This document shows, in pieces, positions 7,257 through 11,728 of a stretch of DNA of 11,728 nucleotides. How positions within the stretch are numbered: position 1 is the first letter of the stretch; every line of letters begins with the position of its first letter. The stretch is from Anaerolinea thermophila. GTDB lineage: Bacteria > Chloroflexota > Anaerolineae > Anaerolineales > Villigracilaceae. The notes beneath the pieces are model-generated. The model ran no database searches, had not been told where the DNA came from, and saw nothing but the letters and a program-made list of their open reading frames with translations. The stretch spans positions 1-11,728 of the forward strand of contig DYLB01000055.1 of assembly GCA_020722305.1 (NCBI GenBank). Reading direction: 5' to 3'. A program made the position numbers and the translations under genes.

Positions 7257-8153
7257 ATGCCAACCCTGCGACGATTTTCACTACTATTGCTCCTGGCACT
7301 GACGGCCTGCGGCTCCAAACCTGGACCGGTGGGTACGGATCCCGTTTCGCCGGCCGCTGTCTCACCTGAAGCGCCGACCCCGATCCCCACCCTCACTCCG
7401 ACATCCGTCCCGGCGGCCGCGCGAGTCAACGGGGAGATTATCAGCCAGGCCGAGTTCGAGGCCGAAGTGGCCCGGATCAAGGCGTCCCAGGCCGAACTGG
7501 GGCTTGAGATCAGCGACGATGAGGCCGCCGCCCGCGCCCTGGACGAACTGATTGATCAGGTGCTCCTGGCCCAGGCGGCCCAGGCCGAAGGTTACAGCCT
7601 CGACGAGGCCGCGCTGGATGCCCGCATCACTTCTCTGGCCGCCGATATGGGCGGCGCGGAGGCGCTGTCAGCCTGGATGCAGGCCCAGGGTTACACGGAA
7701 GCCGGCTTCCGGTCCGCGCTGCGCCGCGCCCTGGCTGCGGCCTGGATGCGTGACCAGATCATTGCAGATGTCTCCCCTACCGCAGAACAGGTGCACGTCA
7801 AACAAATTCTGCTCTATAATCAGGAGCGGGCCAACAATGTTTTGGCGCAGTTGCAGGCCGGCAGCGATTTCGACGAGCTGGCCGCGCTCTTCGACCCGGT
7901 CACGCGCGGCGAAATGGGATGGTTCCCGCGAGGCTACCTGTTCGAACCGGCCATCGAAGAAGCCGCCTTTGCGTTGGAACCCGGCCAGTTCAGTGAGGTG
8001 ATTGTGACGGGGGTGGGTTTTCACATTATCAAAGTCGTCGAACGCGCCGAACGAGCGCTCTCGGCGGACGCCTACCTGACCTTGCAAGAGAAGGCCCTGT
8101 CCGGCTGGCTGGATCAGCAGCGCCAGTCGAGCGCCATCACGTTGACGCCTTGA
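7257..8153 (+). CDS. Parvulin-type peptidyl-prolyl isomerase lipoprotein (SurA/PrsA-like)
   Basis: A 298-aa exported lipoprotein. It has a signal peptide with lipobox LTAC (lipidated Cys18), a Pro/Thr linker (about 28-52), a SurA-N-like helical region (about 54-178; VNGEIISQAEFEAEV, ALDELIDQVLLAQAA) and a parvulin domain (about 179-275). Parvulin features include VLAQLQAGSDFDELAALF, GEMGWFPRGYL, AAFALEPGQFSE and GFHIIKVVERAE. This family catalyses prolyl isomerisation and assists folding outside the membrane. Two oddities: the first active-site His (usual SHILV) is Gln183 in VKQILL, while His256 is kept; and the loop before GWFPRG is shorter than usual. Activity may be reduced, leaving mainly chaperone function. 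It is 16 nt from the next gene on the same strand. Confidence 0.88.
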   Translation: MPTLRRFSLLLLLALTACGSKPGPVGTDPVSPAAVSPEAPTPIPTLTPTSVPAAARVNGEIISQAEFEAEVARIKASQAELGLEISDDEAAARALDELIDQVLLAQAAQAEGYSLDEAALDARITSLAADMGGAEALSAWMQAQGYTEAGFRSALRRALAAAWMRDQIIADVSPTAEQVHVKQILLYNQERANNVLAQLQAGSDFDELAALFDPVTRGEMGWFPRGYLFEPAIEEAAFALEPGQFSEVIVTGVGFHIIKVVERAERALSADAYLTLQEKALSGWLDQQRQSSAITLTP

Positions 8154-8169
8154 TGGATGGAGGAACTCT

Positions 8170-8919
8170 ATGAGCTACAATTTCGATGACCTGCCCCCGG
8201 AAAAAAAGACCCGGCCCGGTCTGGTTTGGGATGTCCTGACCGGCGTGATGGTGCTGATGACGGTGTGTGTCGGCGTTTATTTCCTGATCCTGTTGTTCAA
8301 CCCTTACACGGCGATCAACCCGCTGGCGCCGCCTTCGCCGACCAAGGGTTTCGAAACGCTCACGCCAACCCTGGCCCCGTTGACCCTGCCGCCGACCTGG
8401 ACTCCCACAGTGACCCAGGAACCGACGGCTACGCGGGAGAGACCGCCGACGTTCACGCCTTTCCCCAGTCCGACGCCGTTGATGCTGCCGACCATCAGCT
8501 CGGGTTTTACCGACACACCGGCGCCGACCTTCACCCCCAAGGCGACGAGTATGCCGTTCACTGTGGCTGTTTCGGCGTTGGAGAGCGCCCCGATCAACGG
8601 GATCGGCTGCAACTGGCTGGGCATCGCCGGCACCGCCGAAGACTTGAACGGCAGCCCGTTGCTGTACTTGACGGTCAAAGTGAGTGGTATGTTGGGTGAA
8701 AAACCGGTTGACCTGCTGACTGTGACCGGCACGGCCCCAAAGTACGGCCAGGGCGCGTTCGAGTTTACCCTCGCCGACGCGCCGGTAAATTCTGAGAACA
8801 CTCTCTCGATCCAGCTGTTCGACCAGGCCGGCCTGCCGCTCTCAGACCAGGTGTATTTCAGCACTTTCGATGATTGCAAGAAGAATCTGGTGCTGGTGCG
8901 GTTCAAGAAGGTGCGGTAA
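8170..8919 (+). CDS. Single-pass protein with Pro/Thr linker and exported C-terminal domain
   Basis: A 249-aa protein I cannot place in a named family. A soluble N-terminus (about 1-18) leads into one strong membrane helix (about 20-43). A Pro/Thr-rich linker of about 75 residues follows, with many TPT, PTFTP and TPTPL-like steps. The C-terminal domain (about 135-249) looks beta-rich, with LLYLTVKVSG and NTLSIQLFDQAG, and has two cysteines near its ends (C147 in GCNW, C236 in DDCKKNL) that could form a disulfide. The linker is a plausible O-glycosylation region. GGAGGA (8159-8164) sits 5 nt before the ATG. It follows the parvulin gene by 16 nt, so it is probably in the same operon and may be a client or partner of it. 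Confidence 0.8.
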   Translation: MSYNFDDLPPEKKTRPGLVWDVLTGVMVLMTVCVGVYFLILLFNPYTAINPLAPPSPTKGFETLTPTLAPLTLPPTWTPTVTQEPTATRERPPTFTPFPSPTPLMLPTISSGFTDTPAPTFTPKATSMPFTVAVSALESAPINGIGCNWLGIAGTAEDLNGSPLLYLTVKVSGMLGEKPVDLLTVTGTAPKYGQGAFEFTLADAPVNSENTLSIQLFDQAGLPLSDQVYFSTFDDCKKNLVLVRFKKVR

Positions 8920-8935
8920 GGAAAGCGATCTTCCA

Positions 8936-8968
8936 ACCACAGAGGCCGCAAATGCGGCCTCTGCTGGT
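8936..8968. terminator. Long hairpin between convergent genes
   Basis: Arms CAGAGGCCGCA (8940-8950) and TGCGGCCTCTG (8953-8963) pair perfectly. ACCA and TGGT extend the stem across a single-base bulge, giving about 13-15 bp. On the plus strand GTCCTTTTATC follows about 8 nt later; there is no clean T-run on either side. It lies 16 nt after the 8170-8919 gene and faces ilvE, so it may end transcription from both directions. Confidence 0.6.
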
Positions 8969-9097
8969 GTAGTGTGTCCTTTTATCGTCCCCCATCTGGC
9001 AAAATCTGATCCATCACTTGCTTGATTTGCAGGGCAATTTGCCAATTTGCCGGAAGCAATTCAGCAGACTGCTCCACACTCCCACCCGGTTGCCGCC

Positions 9098-10015
9098 CTA
9101 GATCTCATAATTCCAATGGGCGTATTTGGGATTCTTCGCCCGGACGACATCGTCGAACAGCTGACGGAGCCGGGCGGCAATGGGACCCATCTCGCCGTTG
9201 CCGACGTTGCGGTGGTCCACTTTGGTGACGACCGTGACCTGGGCGGCCGTGCCGCTCATGAACAACTCATCGCAGATGTAGATTTCGGTCCGGTCAATCG
9301 AGCGTTCCACGACCGTCAGGCCGAGTTCGTTCCGGGCCAGTTCCATGACGGTCTTGCGGGTGATGCCTTCGAGGATGTTATCGGTCACGGGCGGGGTGAT
9401 GACCACGCCGTCACGGACCATGAAGATGTTCATGGCGCTGGCCTCGGAGATGTGTCCGTCCACGTTCAGGACCAGGGCCTCGTCGAAACCGGCGCGGACC
9501 GCGTCGGTCTTGATCAGGGCGGAGTTGGCATAGGCCCCGGCCACCTTGCCCCGGGCCGGGATCATGTTATCGTCCAGCCGCCGCCAGGATGAGATGGTGG
9601 CATGGGCGCCGGTATCGTTCTTGACGTAGAGTCCAAACGGCAGGGCGAACATGGTCACGTCGGTTTCGAGGTCGTGCAGGCGCACCCCAATCCCCTGTTC
9701 GGAGATGTACACCAATGGGCGGATGTAGACATCCTGTTTGTAGCCGTCGGTGCGCAGCAATTCGTGCATGATCTCGGTCAGGCTCTCGGGCGTGTGGTTG
9801 ATTTCCATGCACATCATCCGGGCCGAGTTCAGCAAGCGCCGGAAGTGGTCGTGGGGACGAAAAACGAAGAGACGCTGCTTCTCTTCGTTCCAGTATCCGC
9901 GAATCCCGCCGAAGACGGCCGTGCCGTAATTCAAGGCATGGGTCGCTACGCCAACCGTCGCTTCGGAGTAGGGGACTATTTTTCCCCGGAAATAGGCGTG
10001 CTTTGGAAGAACCAT
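9098..10015 (-). CDS. ilvE: Branched-chain amino acid aminotransferase IlvE
   Basis: A 305-aa cytosolic pyridoxal-phosphate enzyme of fold type IV. It transfers amino groups between glutamate and the 2-oxo acids of leucine, isoleucine and valine, the last step of their synthesis. Motifs: ATVGVATHALNYGTAVFGGIRGY near the start, YIRPLVYISEQGIGV (about 97-111), GKVAGAYANSALIKTDA with the probable PLP lysine K157, GFDEALVLNVDGHISEASAMNIF, and FMSGTAAQVTVV. These separate it well from D-amino-acid transaminase and aminodeoxychorismate lyase, though some overlap in substrates is possible. Length is usual. GGAGG (10023-10027) lies 7 nt before the ATG. A TATAAT sits about 46 nt upstream. No other ilv or leu gene is adjacent. 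Confidence 0.95.
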   Translation of the reverse strand: MVLPKHAYFRGKIVPYSEATVGVATHALNYGTAVFGGIRGYWNEEKQRLFVFRPHDHFRRLLNSARMMCMEINHTPESLTEIMHELLRTDGYKQDVYIRPLVYISEQGIGVRLHDLETDVTMFALPFGLYVKNDTGAHATISSWRRLDDNMIPARGKVAGAYANSALIKTDAVRAGFDEALVLNVDGHISEASAMNIFMVRDGVVITPPVTDNILEGITRKTVMELARNELGLTVVERSIDRTEIYICDELFMSGTAAQVTVVTKVDHRNVGNGEMGPIAARLRQLFDDVVRAKNPKYAHWNYEI

Positions 10016-10061
10016 TCGTAAACCTCCGTTGGTGAAAGAAATTTGACCCTCAGGCAGGATT

Positions 10062-10067
10062 ATTATA
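10062..10067 (-). promoter_or_regulatory. ilvE -10 element
   Basis: A perfect TATAAT read on the minus strand, in the gap between the DUF1801 remnant and ilvE. The -35 at 17-nt spacing is poor (AGTTTC). A leader of about 40 nt containing the SD would follow, unlike the leaderless units in this window. Confidence 0.5.
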
Positions 10068-10093
10068 CTCTCTCCGCCGGATGGGAAACTGTT

Positions 10094-10228
10094 TTAGCTC
10101 GATTGTTTGGCCATGTGTTCCACGGAGCGTGCCGCCAGTTTCCGCAGCAGGTCCAGGTCTACGTCTTCGATCTTCTTGACGTAAAGACAGGCTTTGCCGG
10201 TGGCGTATTTGCCAAGCCCCGCCCTCTC
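10094..10228 (-). pseudogene. C-terminal remnant of a DUF1801-family protein
   Basis: On the minus strand, a frame ending in TAA at 10094 reads GLGKYATGKACLYVKKIEDV, then DLDLLRKLAARSVEHMAKQSS. This matches, from memory, the C-terminal end of DUF1801 (YdhG-like) proteins, whose hallmark is LGKxxTGKxCLYxxKLxDVD. Only about 43 residues are recognisable, about a third of the family's usual length. The frame stays open to 10352, but that part is repeat-derived and has no good start codon. The 5' part seems to have been lost or replaced by the repeat block. The function of DUF1801 is not established. It is 78 nt upstream of ilvE on the same strand. Confidence 0.6.
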
Positions 10229-10262
10229 TACCGGACAAAGTTTTGAGAAACCCTTTTTCAAC

Positions 10263-10327
10263 GCGAATACCCTGACGGGCGCGTTACGCAGAGTTGGCGA
10301 ATACCCTTGCGGGTACGATGTAACGCG
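10263..10327. repeat. Paired hairpin repeat, two about 34-bp units
   Basis: GCGAATACCCTGACGGG (10263-10279) and GCGAATACCCTTGCGGG (10297-10313) are direct repeats with two mismatches, each followed by a GTTACGC or GTAACGC end. The second unit contains the hairpin TACCC-TTGC-GGGTA, enclosed by a perfect 8-bp inverted pair CGCGTTAC (10280-10287) and GTAACGCG (10320-10327). The pattern resembles short non-coding palindromic elements of the REP or MITE kind. No coding role is apparent. Confidence 0.65.
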
Positions 10328-10369
10328 AATGTTTGTGAAAATAAATTCGGTTCATTGGGAATTGGCGTG

Positions 10370-10416
10370 GCGCGCCGCCAAATGTAGGGCGGAATTAATT
10401 CCGCTCTACGGCGCGC
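10370..10416. repeat. Large inverted repeat (extragenic palindrome)
   Basis: GCGCGCC (10370-10376) pairs with GGCGCGC (10410-10416). Inside, after a 7-nt one-sided bulge, GTAG-G-GCGGAATT (10384-10396) pairs with AATTCCGC-T-CTAC (10397-10409), with one G-T wobble. The core has no unpaired centre as DNA. An RNA hairpin would open the central AATT pairs. No T-run follows, so it is more likely a repeat element than a terminator. Confidence 0.65.
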
Positions 10417-10466
10417 TGCCAGATATGGGGGCGCATCACGGGAAATCCCAAAGGGCCAATAAATTT

Positions 10467-10517
10467 GACTCCACTGCAAAAAGGTATTTTTCAACGCAAA
10501 GGCGCAAAGCCGCCAAG
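10467..10517 (-). repeat. Modular intergenic repeat copy, inverted
   Basis: Read on the minus strand it gives CTTGGCGGC, TTTGCGCC, TTTGCGTT and then TTTTTGCAGTGGAGTC. It is the same two-part unit as at 62-117 and 10592-10644, but with the GCG-containing sub-units in a different order. With the next copy it makes an inverted pair around about 74 bp of T-rich sequence. Confidence 0.75.
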
Positions 10518-10591
10518 ATTTTTGCATTTTTCTTGCTTTTCTTGAAATGTTTCAGTGACAAATTTGCTTTTTCGTCATAAATCTTGATTTT

Positions 10592-10644
10592 CTTTGCGCC
10601 TTGGCGGCTTCGCGTTAAGTTTTTGGAGTTTTTGCAGTGGACTC
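10592..10644 (+). repeat. Modular intergenic repeat copy, direct
   Basis: CTTTGCGCCTTGGCGGCTT, then CGCGTTAAG, a short TTTTTGGAG filler, then TTTTTGCAGTGGACTC. It shares the order of modules with the copy at 62-117. Reading frames through it yield artefact-like peptides rich in NAK, RRK and similar residues. Confidence 0.75.
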
Positions 10645-10690
10645 AAATTTGCGGAATTCGCCCCATTCGCGAAATTTGCGTTAAAGTCTT
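10645..10690 (+). repeat. Short-unit AATTCGC/AATTTGCG repeat
   Basis: Degenerate tandem units: AAATTTGCGG, AATTCGCCCC, ATTCGCG, AAATTTGCG, TTAAAGTC. It directly continues the preceding repeat. It completes a gene-free stretch from about 10229 to 10729 that holds only repeats and hairpins between the DUF1801 remnant and the creatininase gene. Confidence 0.5.
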
Positions 10691-10729
10691 TGGTTTTGCC
10701 CGGCAGACAATCTGCGAATAAAATTCGAA

Positions 10730-11416
10730 TTACTCGAATTCCAGCAGCTGCAACACGTCTGCCAGGGCGGCGGCGAAGAGTTCGTCCATGATGGCCGCCT
10801 CGACCCGATACGGGCCGCCAAATTGGCCGTCGCCGTAGACCTGGCGGGTGGTGGCCGCGTCCATGATGTTGCTGGGGACGCGGGGCGGAATTTTGTCTTC
10901 CTCCGGGAGTTCGCCGACGATGGTGAACGGGAAGGCTTCCAGCCAGTTGGCGTGGTTGGGCTTGAGGTCGTGACTGTGGGCTACCACTTCGACACTGTGC
11001 GAAGTCCACCAGTCGTACCAGGCCAGGCGCAGGCCGGGCAGGTCATTGTTGACCTCCGCCAGGTGGGTGCGGGCCGGGCTGTTGCCGCCGTGACCGTTGA
11101 GCACCAGAATGCGCCGGAATCCCTGCCGGTAAGCTGAGCGGACGATGTCTTCCGCCGCCGCGATCAGGGTCGTGACCCGCAGGCTGAACGTGCCGGGATA
11201 GTCCAGGAAGTAGGGCGAGCAGCCGAAATTGAGCGGCGGGGCCACCAGCACGCCGCTCTGTTGGCTGGCAGCATCCGCCAGGGCAAGAGGGATGCGGATA
11301 TCGGTCAGCAGGCTCAGGTGTCCGTGCTGTTCCGTCGCGCCCAGGACCAGGATCAGCCGGTCGTCGGCATCCAGGTAACGTTCCACGTCCATCCAGTTAA
11401 GGTCTTCGATCCGCAT
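10730..11416 (-). CDS. Creatininase-family metal-dependent amidohydrolase
   Basis: A 228-aa protein of the creatininase family (PF02633), cytosolic, normally with two divalent metal ions that cleave cyclic or linear amides. Motifs: VLGATEQHGHLSLLTD (about 24-39) with likely ligands E29, H31 and D39, then FGCSPYFLDYPGTFSL, and LVLNGHGGN. A later HANWLE stands where most relatives have HAGExE; the His and the second Glu are kept. The first motif is one residue shorter than the usual EQHGPHLPLGTD. The substrate is unknown; the family covers creatinine, formamide and peptide-modifying amidases such as MftE. TAGGAG lies 5 nt before the ATG and includes the stop codon of the upstream small gene, so the two are probably coupled. 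Confidence 0.85.
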   Translation of the reverse strand: MRIEDLNWMDVERYLDADDRLILVLGATEQHGHLSLLTDIRIPLALADAASQQSGVLVAPPLNFGCSPYFLDYPGTFSLRVTTLIAAAEDIVRSAYRQGFRRILVLNGHGGNSPARTHLAEVNNDLPGLRLAWYDWWTSHSVEVVAHSHDLKPNHANWLEAFPFTIVGELPEEDKIPPRVPSNIMDAATTRQVYGDGQFGGPYRVEAAIMDELFAAALADVLQLLEFE

Positions 11417-11424
11417 AAAAACTC

Positions 11425-11583
11425 CTACGTCTTATCATCCGGCACGGCGCGCACCTGCAAGTTGCTGAAGACGGCGTCAAGGTTCGCTTCCCTGCTCGGC
11501 TCGACCGTGCAAACGGCAAAGCCGCGCTTTTGGACGATGTTCGATGCGGGCGCGCCGCAGTTTGGGCAGTTTGTCTCTGGCAT
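11425..11583 (-). CDS. Small CPNCG protein, 52 aa
   Basis: A 52-aa frame that begins MPETNCPNCGAPASNIVQKR and ends NLQVRAVPDDKT. CPNCG is a zinc-knuckle half-site (C6, C9), with one further cysteine (C25), so a lone chain has three Cys and no obvious fourth ligand. It might bind metal as a dimer, with a partner, or not at all. AGGA lies about 9 nt before the ATG and a TAAAAT -10-like box 21 nt before it. Its TAG overlaps the TAGGAG ribosome site of the creatininase gene, 8 nt upstream of that start. The overlapping frame starting at 11606 is out of phase and low-complexity. I do not recognise a family. Confidence 0.65.
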   Translation of the reverse strand: MPETNCPNCGAPASNIVQKRGFAVCTVEPSREANLDAVFSNLQVRAVPDDKT

Positions 11584-11646
11584 GGGCAAATTCCTGACTC
11601 AGGCATTTTACCTTACTTTGCCGACAAAATTGCGAGCTTGAAAACC

Positions 11647-11674
11647 TTTACAACTGGGGAATTTCGAGTATAAA
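11647..11674 (+). promoter_or_regulatory. Possible outward promoter at the window's right edge
   Basis: TTTACA (11647-11652), a 16-nt spacer and TATAAA (11669-11674), pointing out of the window and divergent from the CPNCG gene. No start codon with an SD follows before the end. A partial TTTTTGCAG match to the intergenic repeat lies at 11697-11705. Confidence 0.3.
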
Positions 11675-11728
11675 CGGCCTCCGGCGTCTTTTCCGATTTT
11701 TGCAGTCGGGAAAGCGCCAAATAAATTT

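Noticed and set aside
10194..10580. 128-aa plus-strand open frame across the repeat block
   Set aside because: It runs through hairpins and repeat units and yields peptide typical of such repeats (STQRRKAAKIFAFF). It also crosses the DUF1801 remnant in antisense.
10575..11009. 144-aa minus-strand open frame ending in NAKPPRRKENQDL
   Set aside because: It overlaps the creatininase gene out of frame and then translates the intergenic repeat, which gives an artefact-like C-terminus.
11397..11606. 69-aa minus-strand frame starting MPESGICPC
   Set aside because: It overlaps the CPNCG gene in another phase. The CPNCG frame has the better SD spacing, composition and operon fit.

Overview
The window is bacterial chromosome with dense genes and no phage, transposase, CRISPR or tRNA/rRNA gene visible. 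It most resembles the phylum Chloroflexota, probably class Anaerolineae. The reasons are inferential: several proteins pair one membrane anchor or lipobox with a Pro/Thr-rich linker and an exported domain, groESL carries a perfect CIRCE operator, GroEL lacks a GGM tail, and transcription units starting with Shine-Dalgarno (SD) sites sit beside units that look leaderless.

Layout. 1-174 is non-coding and holds two copies of a modular intergenic repeat. 175-2242 (minus) encodes an SLC45/sucrose-symporter-like MFS transporter and tRNA m1G37 methyltransferase TrmD. TrmD shares a short divergent promoter region with two tandem, overlapping, membrane-anchored TPR paralogues (2370-5011, plus). Then come groES and groEL (5214-7163) behind a sigma70-type promoter and CIRCE, ended by a strong intrinsic terminator. 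That terminator overlaps the -35 of the next unit: a SurA/PrsA-like parvulin lipoprotein and a single-pass Pro/Thr-linker protein (7257-8919). A long hairpin separates this unit from the convergent branched-chain aminotransferase gene ilvE (9098-10015, minus). Upstream of ilvE lies what looks like the C-terminal remnant of a DUF1801 gene, followed by about 500 bp of repeats and hairpins. The right end carries a minus-strand pair: a 52-aa CPNCG protein and a creatininase-family hydrolase.

How it fits together. Much of the window concerns protein quality: cytosolic folding (GroESL under HrcA/CIRCE), extracytoplasmic folding (parvulin lipoprotein) and exported TPR scaffolds. TrmD and IlvE are housekeeping genes. 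No defence, secondary-metabolite or mobile system is apparent. The most notable signals are three promoters whose -10 lies 6-7 nt before the ATG (leaderless mRNAs), a two-part intergenic repeat family near both ends of the window, a small CPNCG gene coupled to an atypical creatininase-family protein, and a parvulin domain lacking its first active-site histidine.
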